Assembly (NCBI RefSeq): GCF_030815975.1
Contig: NZ_JAUSXL010000001.1
Span: 702,611-766,610, forward strand
Direction: 5' to 3'
DNA: 64,000 nucleotides
DNA from: Variovorax paradoxus
GTDB taxonomy: Bacteria > Pseudomonadota > Gammaproteobacteria > Burkholderiales > Burkholderiaceae_C
Shown: piece after piece, positions 1 through 7,662 of the stretch
Position numbering within the stretch: position 1 is the stretch's first letter
Layout: every line of letters begins with the position of its first letter
The notes under the pieces: model-generated
What the model saw: only the letters and a program-made list of their open reading frames with translations
Told to the model about the DNA's origin: nothing
Databases searched by the model: none
Made by a program: the position numbers and the translations under genes

Positions 1-477
1 GCGCAGATACTGCGTCGCAATGTCGCGGCTGCGGATCGGCGAGCCCTCCGTGTAGACACCGCCCGAAGCGAGCAGCAACGTCGCCTTCTTGCCGGTGACA
101 AGGCCTTGTCCTTCGAAACCGAGCGTCAGCCCCTTGCGGACGATGTGATCGACCCATGCTTTCAGCGAGGCCGGCACGTTGTAGTTGTGGATCGGCGTCG
201 AAATCACGATGTGGTCTGCCGCAAGCAGTTCAGCGACCAATTCGTCGGACAAGCGAAGTTCCTCCTTCATCTCGACCGATTGCTGCGCGGGCGGCGTGAA
301 ATAGGCCTGCAGCCAAGGACCGGTGACAAATGGAAGCTTGGTTTCCACGAGATCGCGGTGGACGACTTCGCCGCGTGGACGTGCTGCCTGCCACGCCTGC
401 ACGAAACACCGGGTCATGTGACGCGAGATGGAGTTTTCGCCACGCGGGCTGGTCTGTACGACAAGAAGCTTGTTCAT
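1..477 (-). CDS. azoR: FMN-dependent NADH-azoreductase, cut by the window edge
   Basis: The reverse strand encodes a flavodoxin-fold quinone/azo reductase starting [20 protein letters not shown], the usual opening with the SPR-S phosphate-binding loop that holds FMN. Further on it has the family motif [18 protein letters not shown], and it is still open at base 1 near [14 protein letters not shown], so roughly the last quarter is outside the window. The family reduces quinones and azo dyes with NADH in the cytoplasm. The ATG at 475-477 is chosen because it gives the standard N-terminus. It is divergent from the LysR gene at 601, the usual sign that the regulator controls it. Family assignment is firm; the physiological substrate is unknown. 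Confidence 0.9.
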   Translation of the reverse strand, partial: MNKLLVVQTSPRGENSISRHMTRCFVQAWQAARPRGEVVHRDLVETKLPFVTGPWLQAYFTPPAQQSVEMKEELRLSDELVAELLAADHIVISTPIHNYNVPASLKAWVDHIVRKGLTLGFEGQGLVTGKKATLLLASGGVYTEGSPIRSRDIATQYLR

Positions 478-546
478 CAAAGGTCTCTTCAGGAAAAGTG
501 GTCGGCCGGAGTTGGTTGCATCTGCCCCAATCTAAGTGCGCCGACC

Positions 547-560
547 CTCTTCTGGAAGAG
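547..560. promoter_or_regulatory. Inverted repeat in the azoR-lysR divergent spacer
   Basis: CTCTTC-TG-GAAGAG is a perfect 6-bp inverted repeat 40 bases before the LysR start, followed by an AT-rich stretch (561-580) that could hold a promoter. LysR proteins commonly bind interrupted dyads in the spacer they share with a divergent target. That this is the site is inference. Confidence 0.35.
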
Positions 561-600
561 ATTAAAAATTGATACTTTCCATCTGCCTTTATGATGGATC

Positions 601-1497
601 GTGATCGGCTCCCTTACTCTTGATCAGCTGCGCGTCCTCGTGACGATCGCAGACGCCGGCAGTTTTTCGGCTGCTGGCCGCCAACTCAGGCGCGCGCAAT
701 CAGCGATCAGCCAAGCCATCGGCACGCTGGAAGCCATACAGGGCGTCGAGTTGTTCGACCGGGGAAGCCACAGACCACAGTTGACCGGCATCGGACGCGT
801 GCTCGTCGAGCAGGCTCGACTGGTATTGGCGAGCGCGGCTCGGTTCGAAGCTGTGGCGGCAAGCAACCGGGCGGGCCTGGAGCCAGAGCTGGCGATCGCG
901 ATCGATCCCTTGGTCCCGACAGCGCCACTGATCGAAAGCCTGCGCGCGCTCGGCGATACCTTTCCTGATCTTCCGGTCAGCTTCTCGACCGAGGGACTGG
1001 GCGGCTCACTGCGGCGCTTGCGCAGCGGCTCGGCAGCGTTGGCCATGTGCTTGCTCTTGCCTGCCGTGCCTGACGACATCGTCGCCTACCCGTTGCTGCG
1101 GGTCGGCATGCGACCTGTCGTCGCGCCCGGGCACGCCCTCGCTTCGCTCGGGCATCCGGCAACCCCGAGCGACCTCGAGCCGCACGTGCAACTCGTGCTG
1201 TCTGATCCGGTTGACCCTGGCAGCGCGAACTACGGGCTGTCCAGCGCAAGGCTGTGGCGCTTCGTTGACCTGGGACGTCGACTCGATTTCCTGCTCGCGG
1301 GGTTCGGCTGGTGCCGGATGCCCGAGCATCTTGTGACGGACCCGCTCAGAACCGGGCTGCTGAAGGCGCTCGAGATTCAAGACGATCCCACACCGCGTGA
1401 GGGACTGACGATCTATGCAGCCCATAAGCGAGACCGTGCGCTTGGCCCAGCAGGGCGCTGGCTGCTCGACGAACTCCAGCGGCGTCTTTGCTCGTGA
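601..1497 (+). CDS. LysR-family transcriptional regulator
   Basis: A 298-residue LysR regulator. The winged helix-turn-helix occupies residues 5-65 (LDQLRVLVTIADAGSFSAAG then RRAQSAISQAIGTLE), followed by the linker helix and a periplasmic-binding-protein-like effector domain from about residue 90. The start is GTG at 601; the ATGs at 591 and 594 are out of frame, and GTG gives the normal N-terminus. It is divergent from the azoreductase at 477, so control of that gene in response to a quinone or electrophile is likely (inference). An epoxide-hydrolase remnant follows directly, suggesting the regulator once also had a downstream target. Confidence 0.92.
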   Translation: MIGSLTLDQLRVLVTIADAGSFSAAGRQLRRAQSAISQAIGTLEAIQGVELFDRGSHRPQLTGIGRVLVEQARLVLASAARFEAVAASNRAGLEPELAIAIDPLVPTAPLIESLRALGDTFPDLPVSFSTEGLGGSLRRLRSGSAALAMCLLLPAVPDDIVAYPLLRVGMRPVVAPGHALASLGHPATPSDLEPHVQLVLSDPVDPGSANYGLSSARLWRFVDLGRRLDFLLAGFGWCRMPEHLVTDPLRTGLLKALEIQDDPTPREGLTIYAAHKRDRALGPAGRWLLDELQRRLCS

Positions 1498-1503
1498 CCG
1501 CTC

Positions 1504-1676
1504 GTGCGTTTCGACATGAAGGCAGGCCGACTCCGAAACATTCGCTACTGGCGCGACATGCCCAAAGGCGGTCATTTCGCGGCCTTCGAGCAATCGGAAT
1601 TGTTCGTCGAGGACTTGCGAGACTTCTTTCGAACCTGCGTCGACGCGCCCGAGAGACTGCTTGAACCCGCAGTTCA
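1504..1676 (+). pseudogene. C-terminal remnant of an epoxide hydrolase (alpha/beta hydrolase)
   Basis: The reading frame from 1504 contains YWRDMPKGGHFAAFEQ followed by ELFVEDLRDFF. This is the conserved C-terminal signature of epoxide-hydrolase-type alpha/beta hydrolases, including the catalytic His of GGHFAA. Nothing of the body (oxyanion loop, nucleophile Asp, cap) is present upstream, where the LysR gene ends at 1497. The open frame continues to 1824, but after about 1640 it no longer resembles the family. This is the 3' end of a deleted gene, joined to a second remnant that starts at about 1673. Confidence 0.7.
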
Positions 1677-1739
1677 ATGCGCGATGCGAGCTGGCGTTCG
1701 CCGGCGCACGTCGGGCCGGACGACGCGGACTTCGACTGA
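1677..1739 (+). pseudogene. Duplicated 3' tail of aspartate carbamoyltransferase
   Basis: These bases read MRDASWRSPAHVGPDDADFD and stop. They match the end of the aspartate carbamoyltransferase gene at 6105-6164 almost base for base, with one amino-acid change (Val for Ile) and a stop three codons earlier. Similarity begins at about 1673 and stops at the stop codon; flanks on both sides differ from those at 6.1 kb. It cannot encode a working enzyme. It is probably the scar of a duplication, recombination or insertion event. Confidence 0.8.
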
Positions 1740-2026
1740 TAAATCCGAAACCCGAAGAAATCAACTACTTGGACGCATTAATTTCCGTCTAAGACTGACC
1801 CCTCCCTCGCTGTTGATCGACTGACAGGTGGCGAGGTGCAGATCGCGTTCCGAGGGAAGTCCCGTCTTGCTGGTCGGTCCCGGCCGGGGCGATGGCTCCC
1901 TACTGCATGTCCTGTGGCGCCGTGTCCGGTCGGATCGTTGGATGCTAGAAATATGGCTTCCTCAGGCAAATAAAGCCAAAATAGTGACACTTATCATGAG
2001 TGATCTGGATGGGGGCGGTCAATGTG

Positions 2027-2073
2027 TAAATATTCTGGCGTTTTTTCGCGATAATGAGTAAAATAATGGCTTC
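2027..2073 (+). promoter_or_regulatory. AT-rich promoter/operator region of the first hipBA pair
   Basis: The bases before the antitoxin start are strikingly AT-rich against a GC-rich background. They include GATAAT at 2050-2055 as a candidate -10, with TAAATA at 2027-2032 spaced 17 bases upstream. The repeated unit ATAATG (2051 and 2064) could be part of an antitoxin operator. No exact palindrome was found. The stretch 1740-2026 contains no gene I can recognise. Confidence 0.4.
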
Positions 2074-2766
2074 ATGGCCAATAAGACTGCCTCTTTGCTT
2101 CCCGCCACCGACGAATTGCTGCGCCAGTTCGGCGATCGTCTGCGCCTGGCGCGGCTGCGTCGACGGCTCTCGGCCAAGCAGGTTGCCGAGCGAGCCGGGA
2201 TGGCGCCCATGACACTGCGCAGCCTGGAGCGCGGTGGATCGGGGGTGACCATGGGAGCCTACCTCGCCGTCATGCAGGTGCTGGGCATCGAAAAGGACCT
2301 CGACTTGCTCGGCAAAGCCGATCCTGTCGGCCGAGAACTCCAGGATGCACGGCTGCCAGCGCCCACCAAGGCGCCACGACCAAGCGTGCTGCCGTCAGAC
2401 AGGCGGCTGGCGACGGGCAAGGGGCCGCTGCCGGTTGCAGGCGCTGCGTCGGAGCTTCGGCATGCCATGGAAAGCGCACCGGAAGAACAACTGCGCCAGC
2501 TGTTCAACTCCCTGCCGAGCGAGAAGATGCGCAAGGCGCTGGAAGCACTGCCGCAAGCACAGATGCGCAAGGCACTGGCCGCCATACCGTCCGTGAAACC
2601 ACGTGAAACCGTGGACCGGCCGGATGCACCCCGCCGGGAGATCAAGAAGCTGCTCAAGCCTTCGGAAGACGCGCGGGACTGGATCGAGAAGGGCGGCTTC
2701 GCCAGTGCCGATACCCTTGCCGGCTTGATCGAGCCTTTGGCGTCGCTGAAAAAGAAGGGGCATTGA
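2074..2766 (+). CDS. HipB-like XRE antitoxin with a long repeat-bearing tail
   Basis: A 230-residue protein whose first 80 residues are an XRE helix-turn-helix (RLARLRRRLSAKQVAERAGM and PMTLRSLERGG). HipB antitoxins normally end near 70-110 residues. Here a further 150 residues follow, including a short tandem repeat around 140-175: QLRQLFNSLPS, KMRKALEALPQ, QMRKALAAIPS. The stop lies 4 bases before the hipA start, so the two are one operon. The helix-turn-helix presumably represses the operon and the partner kinase is neutralised by this protein; those roles follow from the family. The function of the repeat tail is unknown. An AT-rich promoter region precedes it. Confidence 0.85.
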   Translation: MANKTASLLPATDELLRQFGDRLRLARLRRRLSAKQVAERAGMAPMTLRSLERGGSGVTMGAYLAVMQVLGIEKDLDLLGKADPVGRELQDARLPAPTKAPRPSVLPSDRRLATGKGPLPVAGAASELRHAMESAPEEQLRQLFNSLPSEKMRKALEALPQAQMRKALAAIPSVKPRETVDRPDAPRREIKKLLKPSEDARDWIEKGGFASADTLAGLIEPLASLKKKGH

Positions 2767-2770
2767 GCCC

Positions 2771-4039
2771 ATGGCCGCGACGATCGCCGTCTATGCGGCT
2801 TGGGTCGGCCTCGCAGAGCCGCTGCGGCTGGGATGGCTGCATGCCAGGCGTGGAGCAGGCCGTGAAGTTTTCGAGTTCGAGTTCGACGCCGCGGCGTTGG
2901 CCCATTCAGTCGCCGGGAACTTGCACCTGGATCCCCGTTTGGGCCTCTTCGAGGGGCGGCAGCATCCGCCGCAGGGTCACGAGACCTTCGGCATGTTCGC
3001 CGATGCGAGTCCGGATCGCTGGGGCAGGTTGCTCATGCGGCGCCGGCTGGAGCGCGCGCAGAGGGCAGGGCAGATAGACAAGGCCGTGCGCTTGCATGAA
3101 TCAGACTACCTGCTGGGCGTGCACGACGCCTATCGCTCCGGAGCGCTGCGCTTGCGGCGCGATGACGCCGGCGAGTTCCTGGACAACCAGCACGGCGCGG
3201 CAGCGCCGCCCTTCGTGCAACTGCGCGAACTGGAGGCGGCCAGCCTGGCACTGGAGCGCGATGAGGACAACATGTCGGCGGCGGGCGACGAATGGCTGCG
3301 CATGCTGATCGCGCCTGGCGGTTCGCTGGGCGGTGCGCGGCCTAAAGCCAGCGTCGTTGATCCGCAGGGGCAACTGTGGATTGCCAAGTTCCCCAGCGTG
3401 CGCGACGAGCACGATATGGGTGCTTGGGAACTGGTGGTGCAGACCCTCGCGCAGAGCTGCGGTCTCGCTGTGCCGCAAAGCCTGGCTCGCAAGTTCGCGA
3501 GCCGACAGCACACCTTCCTGGTGAGGCGCTTCGACCGAACTCCAGCGGGCAGGCTTCATTTCGCCTCGGCGATGACGCTCACCGGACGCCTGGATGGCGA
3601 CGATGCATCGACAGGTGCGAGCTATCTGGAGATCGCCCGTGTTCTGATCGACCACGGTGCGAACACCGTCGCCGACCTGCGTGAGCTGTGGTCGCGCATC
3701 GTGTTCAACATGTTGATCTCCAACACGGACGATCACCTGCGCAACCACGGCTTCATCCTCGTGCCCGGCAAGGGCTGGCGTCTGTCCGATGCCTACGACA
3801 TGAATCCCGTGCCCGGGTCGCAAGGACTGAAGCTCAACGTCAGCGAGGCCGACAATGCGATGGACCTGGGTCTGGCGCGTTCGGTGGCGCCGTACTTTCG
3901 GGTTTCCAAGAAGCTGGCCGACGAGATCATCGCGCGCAGCCAGACCGTGGTGAGGCAGTGGCCAAAGATCGCCGATAGCCTGAAAGTTCGTGCACGGGAG
4001 CAGGAGCAGATGGCTGCGGCATTTCGACTCGCTGGCTGA
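2771..4039 (+). CDS. HipA-type serine/threonine kinase toxin
   Basis: A 422-residue HipA-family kinase. Visible landmarks are the Gly-rich segment GGSLGGARPKASV (about 178-191), the ATP-lysine segment WIAKFPS, the FLVRRFDR strand, the catalytic NTDDHLRNHGF (about 317-327) and the metal-binding region WRLSDAYDMNP. All key acidic residues are present, so the enzyme should be active. HipA toxins phosphorylate a translation factor (GltX in E. coli) and cause dormancy; this substrate is not shown here. It follows the antitoxin by 4 bases. The sequence is closer to the group with a separate N-terminal subdomain than to the HipA at 38.7 kb. Confidence 0.9.
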   Translation: MAATIAVYAAWVGLAEPLRLGWLHARRGAGREVFEFEFDAAALAHSVAGNLHLDPRLGLFEGRQHPPQGHETFGMFADASPDRWGRLLMRRRLERAQRAGQIDKAVRLHESDYLLGVHDAYRSGALRLRRDDAGEFLDNQHGAAAPPFVQLRELEAASLALERDEDNMSAAGDEWLRMLIAPGGSLGGARPKASVVDPQGQLWIAKFPSVRDEHDMGAWELVVQTLAQSCGLAVPQSLARKFASRQHTFLVRRFDRTPAGRLHFASAMTLTGRLDGDDASTGASYLEIARVLIDHGANTVADLRELWSRIVFNMLISNTDDHLRNHGFILVPGKGWRLSDAYDMNPVPGSQGLKLNVSEADNAMDLGLARSVAPYFRVSKKLADEIIARSQTVVRQWPKIADSLKVRAREQEQMAAAFRLAG

Positions 4040-4428
4040 TTGATCTATTTGAGGTACTCACGGCCAGCGCTCAATTATCTTGAGCGGCATGTTGCCTCAC
4101 CAAAGAATGTTACCCGGGAGCTTTGGTCTTCTTTCCAATTCTTTGGTCGAAGGCTGTGGCTTTGAGCCCATGGCCGTCTGGTCAGTGTGCAGACCTGTCG
4201 ATAGTGCGGAACGACCGGCTGCAACGGACGCATCGCTGCTGTACGCGGCGGCTCACACGCGAAACTCCGCTGGCGCGCCTTTCGGGCGCATAACGTCCAA
4301 GGGCGTCGGTTTCATCCACCGGACGCCCTTTTCCATTGGAGATGCGGGTAATCAGCCGCCAAAATCGTCCGGGGCGATCCGCGATCCGCCCCCTGGACAG
4401 CGGCCAGGCGCCTTGCCAAACTGCCCGT
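4040..4428. other. Gene-free stretch with two hairpins
   Basis: No convincing coding region is seen between hipA and the cupin gene. It contains an inverted repeat CCAAAGAAT (4100-4108) / ATTCTTTGG (4138-4146), which may end the hipBA transcript, and a second, stronger terminator-like hairpin at 4299-4332. Confidence 0.5.
4299..4332 (+). terminator. Rho-independent terminator-like hairpin
   Basis: AAGGGCGTC (4299-4307) pairs with the later GGACGCCCTT and is followed directly by a short T run on the plus strand, about 260 bases after hipA. The distance from hipA is long, so it may end an unrecognised short transcript. Confidence 0.5.
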
Positions 4429-4764
4429 ATGGCACTTTCTCACGCATCCTCCGGCCAGGTCGTGCACCTGGGCGCGCTCGACGGGCAGGCAACGGAAACC
4501 TGCGCGCTCCTGAAGGCCCGCGACATCGAGCTCATGTGGCTGGTGCTGCCGGCCGGCAAGCAGGTGCCCTCGCATGCCGTCTCGACCTCAATGACCTTGC
4601 AGTGCCTGCGCGGAAAGGTCGAGGTGCACCTTGACGGCGACGTGAAGCTGCTCGAGGCCGACCAGGTCATGTACCTGGCGGGCGGCGTGCCGCACGGCCT
4701 GCATGCGCTGGAGGACGCCAGGCTGTTGATCACCGTCGTGCTGCCGGCCAGCCGCACCGACTGA
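4429..4764 (+). CDS. Small cupin-domain protein
   Basis: A 111-residue single-domain cupin starting MALSHASSGQVVHLGALDGQ; the core beta-barrel runs about residues 35-105 (GKQVPSHAVSTSMTLQCLRG, then EADQVMYLAGGVPHGLHALE). The first metal motif is incomplete: one His is present (PSH) but the usual HxH pair and Glu are not all there. The second-motif His (PHGLHA) is present. Metal binding is therefore uncertain. A longer frame is open from 4336, but the ATG at 4429 gives a normal cupin length. It lies about 110 bases before the aspartate carbamoyltransferase gene, with a palindromic region in between. Function is unknown; related small cupins often bind sugars or sense metabolites. Confidence 0.75.
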   Translation: MALSHASSGQVVHLGALDGQATETCALLKARDIELMWLVLPAGKQVPSHAVSTSMTLQCLRGKVEVHLDGDVKLLEADQVMYLAGGVPHGLHALEDARLLITVVLPASRTD

Positions 4765-4817
4765 GTCAGCTGCCAGCTGGGGCCTTCATGGGCACCTGGA
4801 CGCAGGCGGTGCGCAGA

Positions 4818-4872
4818 AAATATACGCATTGAGTATCTCATCTTTGAGAAATGCTGCGCATAGCGTATATTT
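4818..4872. promoter_or_regulatory. Nested inverted repeats before the aspartate carbamoyltransferase gene
   Basis: AAATATACGC (4818-4827) and GCGTATATTT (4863-4872) form a perfect 10-bp inverted repeat. Between them TCTCA and TGAGA form a second, inner dyad. The right arm ends 5 bases before the ATG at 4878, where a bound protein or RNA hairpin would block transcription or translation. The next gene begins with a helix-turn-helix-like segment, making autoregulation a testable idea. Confidence 0.55.
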
Positions 4873-4877
4873 CACGC

Positions 4878-6176
4878 ATGAGTCAGCAACAAGACCTCCT
4901 GCGCGACGCGATGCGCCGCCTCAATCTCACGCGCGATGCGTTTTCCGAACGGCTGGGTGTGCGCCGCCGCGCGCTGGACACCTGGCTGCTGCCGTCCGAG
5001 TCGAGCGAGTCGCGGGCGATGCCGGAGATGGTCGGCAAGTTCGTTGCCGAGATTCTTCAGCGCGAGGCGTTCGACGCCGGCGCCGGCCCGGCGGGCACAG
5101 GGCCGCAGCGCCCGCTCGCGCAGCGCATCGCGGCCGAAGGCAAGCCGCAGCTGCTGTCGGTCGCGCAGTTCGAGCGCGGCAGCCTCGAGGACCTGTTCCA
5201 CGTCGCCGACGTGATGCAGCCGATCGCGCGCCGGCAGAAGGTCACGCGCATCCTCGAAGGCGCCGTGCTCGGCAGCCTGTTCTTCGAGGCCAGCACGCGC
5301 ACGCGCGTGAGCTTCGGTGCGGCCTTCTGCCGGCTCGGCGGCACGGTGTGCGACACCACCGGCTTCACCTTCTCGTCGATGGCCAAGGGCGAGTCGATCT
5401 ACGACACCAGCCGCGTGATGAGCGGCTATGTCGATGCGCTGGTGGTGCGCCATCCCGAGCAGGGCTCGGTGGCCGAGTTCGCGCGCGCCACCAACATCCC
5501 GGTCATCAATGCCGGCGACGGTCCCGGCGAACATCCGAGCCAGGCCATCCTCGACCTGTACACCATCCAGCGCGAGTTCTCGCGCATGGGCAAGCTGGTC
5601 GACGGCACGCATGTGGCGATGGTCGGCGACCTCAAGTACGGCCGCACCGTGCATTCGCTGATCCGCCTGCTGTCGCTCTACCGCGGGCTGAAGTTCACGC
5701 TGATTGCGCCGCCGTCGCTGGAGATGCCGGCCTACCTGGTCGAACTGGTCGCACGCAACGGCCATGTCATCGAGCAGACCTCCTCGCTGGCGCAGGGGCT
5801 GCGCGGCGCCGACGTGGTCTACGCCACACGCGTGCAGAAGGAACGGTTCGCGAATGGAGAAACGCTGGAGGGCTACACGCCCGAGTTCCAGGTGTGCAAG
5901 GCCCTGGTTGATGCGGCCTGCAAGCCCGACACGATCCTCATGCACCCGCTGCCGCGCGACGGGCGCCCGGGCGCGAACGACCTGAGCGTGGACCTCAACC
6001 ACGATTCGCGACTGGCGATTTTCAGGCAGACCGACAACGGCATCCCGGTGCGCATGGCGATCTTCGCGGTGCTGATGGGCGTGGAGCAGCAGGTGGCGCG
6101 TTCGATGCGCGATGCGAGCTGGCGTTCGCCGGCGCACATCGGGCCGGATGATGCGGACTTCGATGGGCTGGACTGA
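4878..6176 (+). CDS. pyrB: Aspartate/ornithine carbamoyltransferase with N-terminal DNA-binding-like extension
   Basis: A 432-residue carbamoyltransferase, well above the roughly 310 residues of ordinary PyrB. Residues 1-65 hold a helix-turn-helix-like segment (LTRDAFSERLGVRRRALDTW, MPEMVGKFVAEIL). The enzyme follows: the carbamoyl-phosphate loop FEASTRTRVSFG (about 140), GPGEHPSQAILDLYTIQ, and MHPLPRDGRPG with the final DNGIPVRMAIFAVLMG. These support carbamoyl phosphate plus aspartate to carbamoyl aspartate, the second step of pyrimidine synthesis; an ornithine-type enzyme cannot be wholly excluded. The start at 4878 is chosen over 4851 because the latter lies inside the inverted repeat. 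A 20-codon copy of its 3' end is found at 1677. Similar extended enzymes are known in Burkholderiales; the role of the extension is not established. Confidence 0.85.
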   Translation: MSQQQDLLRDAMRRLNLTRDAFSERLGVRRRALDTWLLPSESSESRAMPEMVGKFVAEILQREAFDAGAGPAGTGPQRPLAQRIAAEGKPQLLSVAQFERGSLEDLFHVADVMQPIARRQKVTRILEGAVLGSLFFEASTRTRVSFGAAFCRLGGTVCDTTGFTFSSMAKGESIYDTSRVMSGYVDALVVRHPEQGSVAEFARATNIPVINAGDGPGEHPSQAILDLYTIQREFSRMGKLVDGTHVAMVGDLKYGRTVHSLIRLLSLYRGLKFTLIAPPSLEMPAYLVELVARNGHVIEQTSSLAQGLRGADVVYATRVQKERFANGETLEGYTPEFQVCKALVDAACKPDTILMHPLPRDGRPGANDLSVDLNHDSRLAIFRQTDNGIPVRMAIFAVLMGVEQQVARSMRDASWRSPAHIGPDDADFDGLD

Positions 6177-6454
6177 ATAGGGCGTCCGGCCGGGCGCGCG
6201 ATCGGGGCAACCAGATTGCGGTTTCTCCATCCGAAATTACAAAGCACCTTTTCATGCCTTGATGCATGCCGTGAGGCGCACGCTTCTAGACTGGGCAGCC
6301 ATTCCGCACCCCCATCCAGGAGACATCGCCATGCCTGTCCGGAAGCGCTTCGGCGGCTTTCTGCCCGGGCCATGAGCGGGTGGCTTGCAGGCAAGGCTCG
6401 AGCGACCCAGGCCGGGTCCGCAGCTGTCGCCCTCCTTCATTTCGAGGAAAACAC

Positions 6455-7621
6455 GTGATCCGAGATCCTTCCGCATTCGATGAGACGTTGAGCGCGCTGC
6501 GGCGCTATGTGCGCGAGCGGCTGATTCCGCGCGAGGCGGAGGTCGAACGGCTGGACGAGGTGCCGGCCGACGTCGTCGAGGACCTGGCGACGCGTGGCTT
6601 CTTCGGCTGGTCCATCCCCGAGGCCTGGGGCGGCGCGGGCATGACGACCGAGGAGCTGGTGCTGGGCGCGATGGAGTTGTCGCAGGCCTCGGTCGCCTTC
6701 CGGGCGCGGGTGGGCACCAACACCGGCATCGGCTCGGAGGCACTGGTCGCCGACGGCACGCCGGCGCAGCAGGCCCGTTACCTGCCGCTCTTGGCCAGCG
6801 GCGAGTTGACCGGCGCGTTCGCGCTGACCGAACCGGATGCCGGCTCGGACGCGACCGCGCTGAAGACGAGCGCGGTGCGTGACGGCGACCATTACGTGCT
6901 CAATGGCACCAAATGCTTCATCACCAACGCGCCCATCGCGGGCCTGTTCACGGTGATGGCGCGCACCGATCCCTCGGACCGTTCCGCCAGTGGCATTTCG
7001 GCCTTCCTGGTCGAGCGCGCAACGCCCGGCCTCTCGACGGGCGAGCCCTACCGAAAGATGGGCCAGGCCGGATCGCCGGTGTCCGAAGTCCACCTGATCG
7101 ATTGCCGCGTGCCGGCCACCAGCATCATCGGCGGCGCCGAGGGCATGGGCTTCAAGACGGCGATGAAGGTGCTGAACAAGCAGCGCATCCATCTTGCGGC
7201 CCTGTGCACCGGGCCGGCCATCCGCATGCTGGACGAGGCCGTGGCATGGACCTGCCAGCGGCGGCAGTTCGGCCAGCCGGTGGCGGGCTTCCAGCTGGTG
7301 CAGGCCTTGATCGCCGACTGCCAGACCGAGATCCAGGCAGCGCGCGCCCTGATCCTGCAGACCGCGCGCCAGCGCGACGACGGCGAGGACGTGGCCATGC
7401 AGGCGTCGATCTGCAAGTACTTCGCCTCGGAGATGTGCGGCCGCGTGGCGGACCGTTGCGTGCAGATGCTGGGCGGCACGGGTTTCATCCAGGGCCATCC
7501 CATCGAGCGCTTTTACCGCGACGTGCGGCTGTTCCGCCTCTACGAGGGCACGAGCCAGATTCATCAGCTCAACATCGCGAAGCGCACCATCGCGGCGGCC
7601 GGCCATCGCCTGGGCGACTGA
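6455..7621 (+). CDS. Acyl-CoA dehydrogenase
   Basis: A 388-residue flavoprotein with the full acyl-CoA dehydrogenase layout: N-terminal helical domain, FAD-binding middle (FALTEPDAGSDATALKTSA, then GTKCFITNAP), and C-terminal domain with RRQFGQPVAGFQLVQ and the catalytic-base segment RLYEGTSQIHQL (Glu in YEGT). It should oxidise an acyl-CoA to the enoyl-CoA and hand electrons to ETF. The GTG at 6455 is preceded by GAGGAAA at a good distance; the longer frame from 6380 lacks this. A CoA transferase follows 41 bases later, so the pair probably activates and then oxidises one carboxylic acid (glutaryl-CoA-type pairs are common). The 278 bases before it hold no recognised gene. Confidence 0.9.
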   Translation: MIRDPSAFDETLSALRRYVRERLIPREAEVERLDEVPADVVEDLATRGFFGWSIPEAWGGAGMTTEELVLGAMELSQASVAFRARVGTNTGIGSEALVADGTPAQQARYLPLLASGELTGAFALTEPDAGSDATALKTSAVRDGDHYVLNGTKCFITNAPIAGLFTVMARTDPSDRSASGISAFLVERATPGLSTGEPYRKMGQAGSPVSEVHLIDCRVPATSIIGGAEGMGFKTAMKVLNKQRIHLAALCTGPAIRMLDEAVAWTCQRRQFGQPVAGFQLVQALIADCQTEIQAARALILQTARQRDDGEDVAMQASICKYFASEMCGRVADRCVQMLGGTGFIQGHPIERFYRDVRLFRLYEGTSQIHQLNIAKRTIAAAGHRLGD

Positions 7622-7662
7622 GCGACTCGCACCAAAGACCAGAAAGTCCCGAGGACCATCGA

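Noticed and set aside
4080..4634. A 184-residue open frame on the plus strand
   Set aside because: It runs through hairpins and into the cupin gene in another frame, has no family resemblance and no ribosome site.
6178..6454. Possible short peptide MPVRKRFGGFLPGP before the acyl-CoA dehydrogenase
   Set aside because: Fourteen codons only, without conserved context; treated as chance.
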